DNA of 64,000 nucleotides from Chrysomallon squamiferum. Its lineage: Eukaryota > Mollusca > Gastropoda > Neomphalida > Peltospiridae. The stretch covers positions 16,563,501-16,627,500 of the forward strand of contig CM022676.1 of NCBI GenBank assembly GCA_012295275.1. Direction: 5' to 3'. Both the position numbers and the translations under genes were made by a program. The notes under the pieces were generated by a model, which made no database searches, was not told the origin of the DNA, and saw nothing but the letters and a program-made list of their open reading frames with translations. Shown in pieces: positions 51,010-62,515 of the stretch (position 1 is the first letter of the stretch; each line of letters opens with the position of its first letter).

Positions 51010-53236
51010 CTTAAAAAACGTGAATAATTTGTTTCGATTTATAAGACTAGATTATTATTATTATTATTATTATTATTTGATTTTCACGGTCAACGAAGGG
51101 AAACCTGATTTGCTATTTAATTTTCTGAAATACTCTCCACCTATGCCTCTTTTCATGATTTCAATTTCCTATGAATATAATTCTTTGAATATCATTGCCA
51201 AATGCATTTTACTGCTGTTCAGAGCTGTCTAATAATAACGGAAGAAGAAGAAGAAGAAGAAGAAGAAGAAGAAGAAGAAAAGAAGAAGAAGAAGAAGAGG
51301 AAGATCAAGATAACATTCAACTATAATGTTTATGATTTAAACTTGCTATGAATTTAATTCACGAAATTTGAATATGTAATGTATTTCACTGCTGTTTCGA
51401 TAAACGATGTTCTGTCCCGTCTATTAATAACTGAAGAAGATGAAGAAAACATCGCTGAAATAATTAAATGTATCTAATTACATTTATTATTTTTTCTTCA
51501 TTTTTGTTATAGTGTATTGTTGTTGTCGTTGTCTTTCTAGTTATTATTATTATTATTATTCAGCAGTTGCTATAATTTATCTTGAATGTTGATAAACGTA
51601 AATGTTTTCTACTTTCCTATTTATTTCTCCACTTAAGCGCAGGTATTGTATTAACAATACATTTTTCAGATAATAGTTAGTAAGATCCAGGTATACCTCT
51701 GTGTATTTCGTGCAGCAGTCACAGACTATTTTTATTTGACATAAATAAGCAGCAAATATGTACTTGCTATATTGGTTATGCGGGTATCGTTTCAGCATCA
51801 TTACAAATCTGAAAAACGAAAATAACGTTATGAAATCATCTCTACGTAAGCTGTAACGTTCTGTAACATGTAAAAGACAAAAAATAATCAATAAATAAAT
51901 AAATAATAAAAAGTAAAACAAAGACAAATAACATTAACCTAAAACAGTCCTATGCATATTGAGAATCTCGAAACCGGAATGTACGAAACGGCTTTTTTGC
52001 TCCGAGAAATATCATAAAACTTCTCTCCAGTCAGTGTTTCACAAGTATAAACCATTATCATTCGTTTAGCTTGGACGAACAGTCGCTACATTTTAACATA
52101 ATTAATGTCTGTGAGTCATCCCTATTATTAAGTGTGAATCAAATCTAATTATTAACTTTTGTTTGTTTGTTCGTTGATGGAATGCACAATAGTTGTATAT
52201 ATAATCCGACAATGTGCACAGTTGGTTTAAGTTAGCTATCCGATTACAAAATACCTGTATTATATGTTTACGCTGCGAGAAACAATTCATACAATTTTAT
52301 ATGTTTTGTTTTTTTTTTTTTTTTTTTTTTTCACGTCTGTGTGACTTATTAGTGCCTCTTTGCCAGACTTATTTTTAGGTGTAATTTTGTTTTCTGTGTA
52401 GTGAATTATATATAATATTCACAAAACACTTATTTTATATGCCCATTTAAAGTAGAATGTCTGATACATTTTATATTATGTAAGGTATGATATTACAGTA
52501 ACATTTATTGATCTATAGTGTATATTATGTTTATAAACTCATTTTCTAACGGTTCTTCAATGTTTACCTAATTAGTGTCAGAAAATGAGGCCAACTACGC
52601 ATCATAATGATTATGATTATGATTATTGTTAGTTGTAGTAGTAGTATTATTATCGTCACGATCATTTCCATTATTATATCATAGTATTTACTGATTATCG
52701 TACCACAGTATCTTTGAAAGCAGTGTTCCACTAGCAGCTTTTGACACTTATTACATTTTCTGACTTTAAATTTATTATTATTATTATTTTTGATCAGACC
52801 ATTGGCACAAAACGCCTGTATATCAGAACTTATTATTTATTTGATAATTTCATTTACTAATCCCAAAATAAAGTTGAATTATCTCATACTATTGACCTCA
52901 GCGATTGTAAAAGAAGGGAGAGTACTACTTAACAGTTAAAAAAGTCATATGTCTGTGCACGGGTGTATCTGTATATAATTTCAGCTTTTCAGTACATTAA
53001 TATGAGAAATATTAGTTGCCGATATTTATGGCAACACTAGAGATAGAGCGACATCTTTATTTTACCCAACTTTATGTTTATTACCGAATATCTGTTACAT
53101 AATTTTCTTTACAGGGTAAATATCATATGTGAGTATGTACATGTTTGTTTGTTGTTTGTTTTTTTGCTCTTGTTTTTTATTAAATAAAACTTACTATTGT
53201 TATTTACAGATCATATATAAAAAGTTATTATTTCAG

Positions 53237-54371
53237 TACCAGTACGGTTAGTAAATGGAGGAGGAAAACCAACACAAGGTCGAGTTGAGATTCAAGTAAA
53301 CGGGACGTGGGGAACAATCTGTGATGATGATTTTGATGAGAAAGATGCTTCTGTTTTATGTCACATGTTAGGATTTAGTCGGTAATTTGTTTATTATATT
53401 TGTATTTATTTATTTTTGTTATTTAATGAAATAAAATTCAAAAGTATTTTTACAGACATAGTAGATTCAGATATACTCACAACCAGAAGATAACGAATTG
53501 TTGTTCAAATACATTACACGCGAAATTCCTCTCGATGGAATTTTTCACATTTCAAATATGTTTGTAGGAAATAATGATAATTATAGTAGCTGTAGTATTA
53601 GTAGTAGTATTAGTAGTAGAAGTAGTAGTAGTAGTAGTAGTAGAAGAAGTAGTAGTAGTAGTAAATGTATATAATGCTGCTAAGTATATTTACACTATAT
53701 TAATGGTATTACTGTATCAAACATTGTCCATTAAAATTGTTTCGAAATAATTTAGAAAATAAGTATATTCTTCCGAAAACCTTAGAAATAAACGCACGTC
53801 TACAGAATACTTTTCCAAGAAATTTTTCATAATATTTATTTTATTCATTGTATTTACTTATTATACAAAAATAATAATAATAAGAAGACGAAGAAGAAGA
53901 AAGAAGAAGAAGAAGAAGAAGAAGAAGAAGAAGAAAAGGAAAAGATGAAGAAAACAAGAAGAATAAAGAAAAACACAAAAAATAGCAGTAATGATGATAA
54001 ACGATCGCATTTCATTTAGGATATTTAAACTATCTTTTTCAGTATCAACGCATTGTTTCATTAAACATTGTTGGAATCACATAGAAAGTAATAACTTTCT
54101 TCTCAAAACTTTGACACTAAAATGAGATGTGTTGAAGATGTTTAGTAAACCATGCTCTATAATACTCATTTCACTGTACATATTATTCATTTCTTTTTTG
54201 AAGGTTTAATGCAACATCATATCAAAGTGCTCACTTTGGACAAGGAACTGGACCAATATGGGTTGATGATCTGAGTTGTGATGGAGATGAAGACAGTGTT
54301 GAAAAGTGTTCATTTCGTGGCTGGGAAAACACAACTGTGTTCTGGGGAGGATGCTGGTATCAGCTGTCAAT
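53237..54371 (+). pseudogene. SRCR domain copy (53237-53381 and 54204-54371), frameshifted
   Basis: The first-half exon is identical in sense to 697-841. The second-half exon is 168 bp instead of 170. One G is missing in GGCTGGGGAAAA and one base around GTTCTGGGG, so the frame is lost before the last two cysteines. Acceptor and donor are intact. I cannot tell a real mutation from consensus error. Confidence 0.7.
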
Positions 54372-55185
54372 GTCAGTTTACATTTGACTTTTTATTTCAT
54401 TGTGTATCAATAACACAATGTTTTAACTTGCTGGCATCAAAATTATAATTCGTGTGTTTAATGGTGTTGTACTGAAGTGTGTATCTATCTTTATTTGCTT
54501 TTAGTAATAACTGAAACCAAAAAAATAATTAATAATATCAGGATTGGAAAAAGTAGTCAACTGAAAAGCTAGGTTTAAAAATAACCCTGAATTCATATGA
54601 GATATATTAATGTTGCAGTTATTCGTTATTAGTTACTTTTCTTGTTTGTTTGCTTGTTGTTGTTTATTGGTTTCCTTGTTTGACTGTTTGATTATTTGTA
54701 ATTCATGTAAGACTTAGCATAGGCATCAAAGCTAAACATATACCATTAAGCTGCTTATAACAGAGGAAACTCATCAGTGAACGTTTACAGATTATTCTTG
54801 TTGACTGGCGTATAAATAGGAAAATAAAGTTGGTAAGGGACGAAACAGCTTATATGAAATTTTCAGAAGAAATATATTATTAATCAATTACTAAATCGAT
54901 TTTCCTCAAAAGAAGAAATAAACATGAGAGTTACTGAAAATAACATCAGAAAAAACTTAATAATAAATAATAATAATAATAATGATAATAATAATGATAA
55001 TAATAATAATAATAACAATAATAATAATAATAATAATAATGGTCTTTAATAATTTTAAACACTAGCCTTCCTTCAGAAATGTAATGAAATTTGAAGAAAT
55101 CCACTATCGTAATGGTATTGTAAAATAGCATATGTAAACTGAACGTAAGTTTGGAATTTTATAGTATTTTGTTTATGTTTTTCAG

Positions 55186-55298
55186 TATGTCTCAGGGCTA
55201 GTCAATAGTGGAGGTATTTCAACACAGGGTCGAGTTCAGTTCAAACTTAACGATATATGTGGCACTAATAAAGCTAAACTTAAATATTTGACACATTA
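55186..55298 (+). pseudogene. Decayed SRCR first-half exon (relic 3)
   Basis: Same relic as at 2697 and 5521, with an additional inserted G (CTCAGGGCTA) that shifts the frame. The downstream variant CACATTA links it to relic 2 rather than relic 1. Confidence 0.6.
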
Positions 55299-55900
55299 AA
55301 ACTTTTAATTAATGCACTGATAAAGATTAATTGTCTGGTTCTGTTAATCATAATAATTGTCAATTATGCATAATATTTATAAAAAAAAAATAAAATAAAA
55401 AACGACTGTTAGTTCTATCAAAATAAAAGATCATGTCACTACTTTCTATGCTGATTACATTTAAAAGTAGAAAATACCTAATTTAAAAGAAAATGAATTA
55501 TTTCTTCAAAACGATTTATACTGTGTGTGTTCATTCAAAAGTACTAATAAAGTCAAACTTAAATCTTAGACCACTTTGAATTATCTGATCATATTTCAAC
55601 ATAACAATTTGCCAAATATGTACCGTATTACAATAATAAAAGCAGATTGTTATTTCTGAAAAAAATAAGCTTTACCACTATTTTCTATTCTGACTTTAGA
55701 TTTGCTAAATTAAAAATACTGAGAAAAACAGAGAAACATATGTATTTTAAAACGAGATCTTAGGCGTAAAGTGGTATGCAGTGGTGGAAGAAATTAAATA
55801 TTTTTGGAAAATGGAATAATAAACATCGGTGTGAATTATTATTTAATTAATTATATATTAACCATGGCTGTGTCAGTTCATATTGAAACCTTTCAGTATT

Positions 55901-55970
<70 letters not shown>

Positions 55971-56146
55971 TATTCTGTTTTCATTAAAATAACTATAATC
56001 AAAATCCTTGTTAATCATACAGATGTTCGATGTTGGTATTTATAACAGCGCCAAAGATATGACGGTGTCTGTATTATTCTTTTTTTTCTGAATAATTAGG
56101 CACTATTATAAATGACTGATCATATATAAACCTGTTATTATTTCAG

Positions 56147-56291
56147 TACCAGTAAGGTTAGTGAATGGAAGAGGAATACCAGCACAAGGACGAGTTGAGA
56201 TTCAAGTAAACGGGACGTGGGGAACAATCTGTGATGATGATTTTGATGAGAAAGATGCTTCTGTTTTATGTCACATGTTAGGATTTAGTCA
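56147..56291 (+). CDS. SRCR first-half exon running into the assembly gap
   Basis: It encodes [16 protein letters not shown] to [10 protein letters not shown], with donor CA|GTATCT where the other copies have CG|GTAAT. Its left half matches SRCR 3 (GGAAGAGGAATACC, GGACGAG) and its right half SRCR 2 (GATGATGATTTTGATGAG), so it is a mosaic. The matching second-half exon would be expected within about 500 bp after 56666 but the N gap intervenes. Confidence 0.7.
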
Positions 56292-56666
56292 GTATCTATT
56301 TATTGCATTTTGTATTTATTTATTTTTTTTGTTGTTTTATAGACGTAGTAGATTCAATTTTACTCACACAAACATAAAGATAATTAATTGTTCTTCAAAC
56401 ATATTATACAATGAAATTCCTCTTGATGGATGTTCAACATTTTAAATATGTTTGTAAGAAATAATGATATTTGTAGTAGTTGTAGTATTAGTATGCATTA
56501 CTAGTAGTAGTAGTAAAATGTATTATAGTTTTCTTTGATTATATTTACACTTATATTAATGGTATTATTATATATCAAACGTCAGGCATTAAATTTGTTT
56601 AGAAATAAATTCTATAAAATAAAATATATTCTTCCGAAAACCTTAGAACTAAATGCACGTCTGTTG

Positions 56667-56866
56667 NNNNNNNNNNNNNNNNNNNNNNNNNNNNNNNNNN
56701 NNNNNNNNNNNNNNNNNNNNNNNNNNNNNNNNNNNNNNNNNNNNNNNNNNNNNNNNNNNNNNNNNNNNNNNNNNNNNNNNNNNNNNNNNNNNNNNNNNNN
56801 NNNNNNNNNNNNNNNNNNNNNNNNNNNNNNNNNNNNNNNNNNNNNNNNNNNNNNNNNNNNNNNNNN
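56667..56866. other. Assembly gap (200 N)
   Basis: Exactly 200 N, a conventional placeholder length, so the true distance is unknown. SRCR-gene intron lies to the left and a CLCA gene to the right. The continuation of the SRCR copy and the 5' part of CLCA are both missing here. Confidence 0.99.
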
Positions 56867-57124
56867 CGACAAGAAATGCAGTACAGGTATTTTTTTCATA
56901 AACACTCAGTTTTTACTAGTACATATTTACTTGTACGTACTTACGTTGTTGTAAGATCAGAATCGTATATTTAGTTATTTCTAAAAAATATCAGTGATTA
57001 AATTTTTGAAATGTCTTAGTGATACATCAAGAAGGAAAGCAGTATAGTTGTTATTTATTTATTCACTTATTTATTTATTTATTTATTTCTATATTTATTT
57101 ATTTATTCATTCACTTATTCATAG

Positions 57125-58996
57125 CTGCTCAGTAAGGCTCAAGGTTTGTGGTCAGGTAAGATTCTGGAAGGCACCGTCTCACTTGACAGCTCAGTAGGAA
57201 AAAGTTCACAGTTTTTGATGACGTATCAGAAATCTAAGCCCAGTGTGGAATTAATCTCACCGTCAGGTCGCCTCTATAACAAACTTTACCCCGGTATATT
57301 CTTGTGACGATGACTTGAAACTTGTGAGAATAGAAATACCAGGTATAGCAGAGGTAAGAAATACAGACAGATATAATCAGCAGTAGAAGTATCAATGTCG
57401 TCATCAGTACTCTGATTGCTATCACTCATCTCGATAATTAAGAGTACTCATAAAATACAATTTTGATATTTCGACAACAACAACCCCATACTACATCTAT
57501 TACTAGTAATGTTATTGTAATAATAATAATAATAATAATAAACATAATCAGAATCAGGATAATAATAACGACTTGAGAAAAGTTAAAATAAATATTAAAT
57601 TTAGAATTATTAATAATAAAGTTATGTTTTAAAACATATTTTCGTGTGTGCATGTGTGCGTTTTTTCTATTTGCGATATGTATATCTCAATATATTACCA
57701 TTCGTGAATGTTGATTACATAACGCATTGTGTCCTCTTTTCCCAGGAAGGTGTATGGAAATTTCGAATCACGAACAGAGACAAGAATTTTCAGAAGGTGT
57801 GTCTCCTGGTAACGTCAAAAGCAGTGAATCCCCAGTTGTCTTCAATACGCGTAGAAGCAGCCGTGTCGCCTGTCAATGTCACGTGGCCACCGGAAGTGAT
57901 CGTGTACGCGGAAGTGACGCAAAACGGCCATCCTGTGACTGGACTGAGTGTGACCGCTGTTATAGACAGACCGTTTGCTGACCCTTGTGAAATGTCGCTG
58001 TTTGACAACGGAGCAGGTTGCAGCAGCAGTTTTTAAATTAATTAACTTCTATAAGTTGACGTCATTCACTTTGCTTCTTTTTCCTCTTCTTCTTTTTCTA
58101 GTAGTTAACACAGTCTATTAAGGTAAAGTCAGTTGTCGTTATAGTAAACAGAGTAAATACAGAAATTTCAATTATTGTTCTTCTTATTATTATTACTACT
58201 TTATACTTTTAATTTTACTTTTATTTGGTCGAATTGATTTTTTATTATATATATACATGTTTTAATTCATGTGCGGACATTACTAAAGACGATGGAGTGT
58301 ATTCACGATATTTCACGAATTACACCGGAAACGGCCGATACAGCGTCCGAATCGAAGTGACTGGTCAAGGTGTAGTTAAGCGATACAGAAATTTAGTGAA
58401 CAGTGCCTCATCTAACACATTTAACAGAAGTAAATTTATTTATTTATTTGTTTATTCATTTATCTATCTATTTTATCCTAATTCTGTCTATTTTTGCTGT
58501 CTTCTGCAAACTAACATATGTGATTATTTGAAGAGATTAACGAATTAACCAAAATGTTTGAGTATTAACATATTATAAAAGCATCTTAATTTTATGTTAC
58601 TGTTATGTAATACAAACAGCTGCCAGCTGCAACTACTACAGCTTATTTTGCTACTATTAATAATGTTAATATTACTACTTCTACAGCTCCTAACTCCATC
58701 CTAACTACTAACTCTACCATGATTAATTAAAACCTTAAAACATTAACTGCTGTTTACACTATTCACACATTTAACACACAAAACTGTGTCGTGAAGCGGT
58801 ACAAAACTTTGATAATAATTTTAACAAAAGTAAATTTATTAACTTATCGATTTAACTATTTTATCTTTTTTTTCGTCTATTTTTGTTAAATAAAGTAAAA
58901 AAAGAAAACTACTACTACTACAACTTCTACTACTACTACTACTATTACTACTACTACTACTATCACTACAACTACTACTAATACTAATACTACCAC

Positions 58997-59047
<51 letters not shown>

Positions 59048-59211
59048 TAACTGAATTGTGTCCTCTTTACTTGAACAGATGTTGTTTACTTTATATTGTG
59101 AATAAAACTTACATTTTATCGCTCAATCAGTAACGAAATAATACTCAAGGAAAATGCAATATTATTTAATTTTTTATTTTGGTCATTTCCGATATATTCA
59201 TTTGGTCACAT

Positions 59212-59242
<31 letters not shown>

Positions 59243-60012
59243 CACACACACATTTTTAATACCATGATTAATTAAAACTTTAAAACATTAAGTGCTGTTT
59301 ACACTATTCACACATTTAACACATAAAACTGTTTAATTCTTCATGTACAACTTACACAGAATCTTTCACGTGGACACCTTTGACTTCTGCAATAAACCGG
59401 GTTGTCACAGGAGGCGTGTTTGAATTTCGACACCCCAACGTGAGCGGGTCACTGCAGCCTTTCAGTGACCAGCTTCTCCTGCTTGACCAGCTCTCCCCTG
59501 GTCGAATCACGGACCTCAAGGTGATGAAAACACGTCACAAAGACAACACAGTGCTGTTGTCGTGGACGGCGCCTGGGGACGACTTTGATGCTAACACTGG
59601 TAAGAGCAACACACGTACACTATGTGTCTGTGTGTGTGTGTCTGTGTGTGTATGTCTGTGTGTCTGTGTGTGTATGACTGTGTGTCTGAGAGACAGAAAG
59701 AGAGAAAGTGCAAGTGAGACAGTGGAACACTCAGGGAAGGGGAATGTTTGAGTCTCAGATCGACCCAATTAGCGCGGTCGAATTTCACATTTCTACATAC
59801 AATTTTTCCTGATATATTATTTTAGTTCTTTCTTTCTTTGTGTCTCTCTTTCTCTGTATCTCTCTATCTTTCTTTCTCTTTCTCTGTGTCTCTCTCTGCC
59901 TCTCTTTGTCTCTGTCTCTTGTCTCTCTCTGCCTCTCTTTGTCTCTGTCTCTCTCTTTCTCTAACTCTTTCACGTATTCACACTGATACAGCAACTCAGA
60001 ATGAAATAATGA

Positions 60013-60106
<94 letters not shown>

Positions 60107-60597
60107 GTATTCACTCTGTTACAGCAACTCAGTATGAAATAATGACCGCGCCCACTGCAGATGATCTTCTGTCGAGACGCTCCAGCTGTAAATTTATTAG
60201 GCAGGATGACGTCACAGCAGGAAACCTGCGTTCACCTCAACCTGCAGGATCCATCGAAATGTTTGCGCTTAAAATGAAACGAGGCAAAAACGCCAACGCT
60301 AGTTTTGTTTTCACCATCCGTGCCTTAGACGACGTGGGCCACGTTGGTGACTTCTCAAACTTCGCCACGGCGGGTTTCGGTTTCGTTCCTGATTACGTGG
60401 ACCCGGCATACTCGGAAATAGTTCAACATCCGGTAGCGCAGGAAGCGACGCTTTCCAACAGTGAGAAGATTGTAATAGCGTCTGTCGTTGGTTCTTTCAC
60501 AGTCTTGCTGGCTCTTGTTATAATTGTTTCTTTCTTTCTCTACATTTGTTCTCGAAAATCATCAGAGTCACTCAGTGACAAAAGCCTTGCAGTTTAA
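57125..60597 (+). CDS. CLCA-family protein, C-terminal part (5' end in gap)
   Basis: Exons 57125-57353, 57746-58016, 58274-58429, 59360-59599 and 60125-60597. The translation follows the region after the VWA domain of calcium-activated chloride channel regulators: GTVSLDSSVG, IEIPGIAE-GVWKFRI, LFDNGAG-ADITKDDGVYSRYF, NGRYSVRIE, LSPGRITDLKV and WTAPGDDFD. It then has an FN3-like end, one C-terminal membrane helix (after SNSEKIVIASVVG) and a short tail ending SDKSLAV. CLCA proteins are secreted or type I membrane proteins with a metalloprotease-like domain and VWA domain that modulate chloride channels; those N-terminal parts are not in this window. Oddities are a one-base frame error at 57291-57294 and a TG rather than AG acceptor at 58272-58273. 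The stop codon overlaps (AATA)n AATAAA motifs. Confidence 0.82.
59985..60124 (+). repeat. (TC)n microsatellite between duplicated acceptor copies
   Basis: A (TC)n run at about 60011-60103 is flanked by two versions of the same ~45-bp segment: CACGTATTCACACTGATACAG-CAACTCAGAATG on the left and CATGTATTCACTCTGTTACAG-CAACTCAGTATG on the right. The right copy is the real acceptor of the last CLCA exon. The left is a duplicate of the acceptor and exon start that would run into the microsatellite. Confidence 0.8.
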
Positions 60598-61106
60598 TAA
60601 ATAAATAAATAAATAAATAAATAAGTAAATAAATCAGTAAAAACAAAAATAAATAAATACACGTGAAATATTGTAAAAGATTACAAATTAATATCTATTC
60701 CTATATATTGAAATATTATTAAGCATAAGACTTTATTCCTGCAGATTCACCGATTAATAAATATTGTTTATTATTCTGTGATATTAACGGATTTATCAAC
60801 ATGAGCTATTACTTATTACCATTTAGATTAATTGCTTAATAAACGTTTTCTTTATTAATCCTAGATACTGATGAATTATCGAACATTTCATAGTAATTAG
60901 AGAGACTGACAGAACATTATGAAATACTCGCACGACTAAATGATGAATTAGTATTTGTGAATATTTGAAGAGATTAACTGAGTAATGAATAAAATAAGGC
61001 TGTGCTAACTTTTTATTTTTGTATTAGTAAATTTTAAACAAGATTGTGTAGATGCAAAGAGTTTTTCTTGTCTAACATTCAGTTTGACAGAATTTTTAGT
61101 AAACTT
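60598..61106. other. Convergent 3' intergenic region
   Basis: About 510 bp between the CLCA stop and the stop of the minus-strand gene. AATAAA motifs lie directly after the CLCA stop, and minus-strand AATAAA (TTTATT on plus) is at 61010. Nothing else was recognised. Confidence 0.6.
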
Positions 61107-62306
61107 TCACGTAAACCCAGCAAACATTTGAAAATTGTAGTTAGAGTTTATCAGATCAGTTAGCACTTTGTTTTCAGAGTTTGCCCACATCGGGGGTCGA
61201 ACCGCCGACCAGCTGGTCCTTCCAGAATTTCTACAGTTAGTATTCCACCTCTTCTGTGAACCGTGGACTATTTCTTGTTTTCCTTTCACAATCGAGAAAT
61301 CTGGAGGAAGTTCTGGGCATCTATAGTAGACTGAGTCAACGGGATAAACGTATTCTTCACTAACATTTAACGTAACAGGGCGGAATTTTCTTTCGGAGGT
61401 AGAATTTAAATGTTTCGGTCCTGTTTTACGAATAACACACTTGTCCGAGTGCAATGTAGAAACAGCCGGTTCTAAATTTATCCTTGAAGTATCAGAAGAG
61501 AGGGAACTGCTAGAAGTAAATTCATCAAATCCGCTAGAAAAAGATGACAAACTAGAATGTCGTCTTACGTTTTGTAGTTTAGTTCTGTCTGTTGCATCTG
61601 TAGTACTGGTTCGCTGTGAACTGCGGTTAGATTTACACACAAAGAATGTATCAGATTTTAATACAGCAGGGGTAGATAACTCTGAGAGATTGTTACTGCT
61701 AAATTCATTCTCGAAAGTGTTTACTTTGTTACGAAGTGGAAATATCATTGACTTCTGGGATTCATTTGCATCTTGTCTGAAAGACTTTCTCAGTGATCGT
61801 TTCTTACACCAGGCGGCGTTGTAGAATTGAGTTTTTCTAGAGCTATAGCTTCCGCTTTCTTTCGACGATCCAGACACGAGAAATTTTGACAACTCCCCGG
61901 CTCCACTGAGATCAAACTCGTACCACGGTTCATCGTAATCTTCATCACTGAGACACGGAGTTCTCTCCCTTCTCAACACTGTAGGAATGTTCTGCCGTCC
62001 ATCTTGACTTCCTTGTATTTGTTCTCGTTGTTTTATATTTGTACATTTTTCTTCAAGTGGGCGTCTGTCTTTTAATATTTGGTTTTGCCTTTTCCCCACT
62101 TTTTTGACTTTGCACAAATTCTCTTTATTTGCACTGGGTAGCAAATCTTCATCTGTGACGTCATCGATTACGTCATATATATGATAAGGATCTTCTTCCA
62201 GGATGCTGGGAATTAGATCAGCAGTCTTTAGAATTTCTTTCGATTTCGATTTTTTGACATTTTTTCGTTTCTTCATCCATCGCCACATTCTGTTTCGGTA
62301 TTTCTG
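61107..62306 (-). CDS. Terminal exon of an unidentified gene, tyrosine-rich tail-like
   Basis: A 399-residue open exon on the minus strand, after an acceptor CTTCTTTTCAG with a tandem CAGCAG (NAGNAG) site at 62304-62309. It begins with a very basic stretch (KYRNRMWRWMKKRKN, KKSKSKE), like the cytoplasmic side of a membrane helix. Then come acidic tyrosine motifs (DPYHIYDVIDD, DEDYDEPWYEFDL), a long serine-rich disordered region (SSLSSFSSGF, SSSSLSS) and EEYVYPVDSVYYRCPELP near the C-terminus. No folded domain is recognised. The most likely role is the intracellular signalling tail of a membrane receptor, but that is inference. The upstream exons are not in the window or not recognised. Confidence 0.65.
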   Translation of the reverse strand, partial: QKYRNRMWRWMKKRKNVKKSKSKEILKTADLIPSILEEDPYHIYDVIDDVTDEDLLPSANKENLCKVKKVGKRQNQILKDRRPLEEKCTNIKQREQIQGSQDGRQNIPTVLRRERTPCLSDEDYDEPWYEFDLSGAGELSKFLVSGSSKESGSYSSRKTQFYNAAWCKKRSLRKSFRQDANESQKSMIFPLRNKVNTFENEFSSNNLSELSTPAVLKSDTFFVCKSNRSSQRTSTTDATDRTKLQNVRRHSSLSSFSSGFDEFTSSSSLSSDTSRINLEPAVSTLHSDKCVIRKTGPKHLNSTSERKFRPVTLNVSEEYVYPVDSVYYRCPELPPDFSIVKGKQEIVHGSQKRWNTNCRNSGRTSWSAVRPPMWANSENKVLTDLINSNYNFQMFAGFT

Positions 62307-62454
62307 CTGAAAAGAAGAAAATGTAATGTATACAAAATCTTTATATTGCAATTAATGATAGTAATAACAAGGACAACAACACCTGTAAAATAAAAAAAAA
62401 ATAAAAAAAATAATAAAAAAATAATATAAATAAAAAAATAATATAAATAACTAA

Positions 62455-62455
62455 A

Positions 62456-62488
<33 letters not shown>

Positions 62489-62515
62489 CACTACTACTAC
62501 TACTACTACTACGAC
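62455..62515. repeat. (TAC)n microsatellite
   Basis: About 60 bp of TAC repeats with single CAC and GAC variants, in the intron upstream (on the minus strand) of the exon at 62306. Confidence 0.9.

Larger units (their letters stand above)
34586..53236 (+). other. Long intron or intergenic region built of segmental duplications
   Basis: No protein domain was recognised across 18.6 kb. Instead, recognisable paralogous blocks recur: 34915-36600 with 48140-49500; 32110-35470 with 38900-41290; 37590-38520 with 49590-50800 and, more diverged, 51590-51780; and a decayed version at 41900-43560. At 46380-46790 there is also a diverged copy of the SRCR-gene intron (compare 2820-3480) without its SRCR exon. 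This suggests repeated duplication of the receptor 5' region. Confidence 0.6.
52540..56666 (+). repeat. Segmental duplicate of the left end of the window
   Basis: From 52540 the sequence matches position 1 onward almost base for base through about 54600 (position ~2080). It then follows the second SRCR unit and later mixes second- and third-unit variants up to the N gap. Many one-base homopolymer changes appear after 54200. It is either a true recent tandem duplication of the receptor gene or a duplicated haplotype poorly consensus-called next to the gap. Confidence 0.85.

Noticed and set aside
56535-56954. Open frames across 56535-56954
   Set aside because: They exist only because N codons are not stops; the sequence is an assembly gap.
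61185-61205. Minus-strand GGTTCGACCCC resembling a tRNA/SINE B box
   Set aside because: The T-arm stem does not pair and no A box or cloverleaf is seen. The bases are explained as part of the coding exon (SAVRPP).
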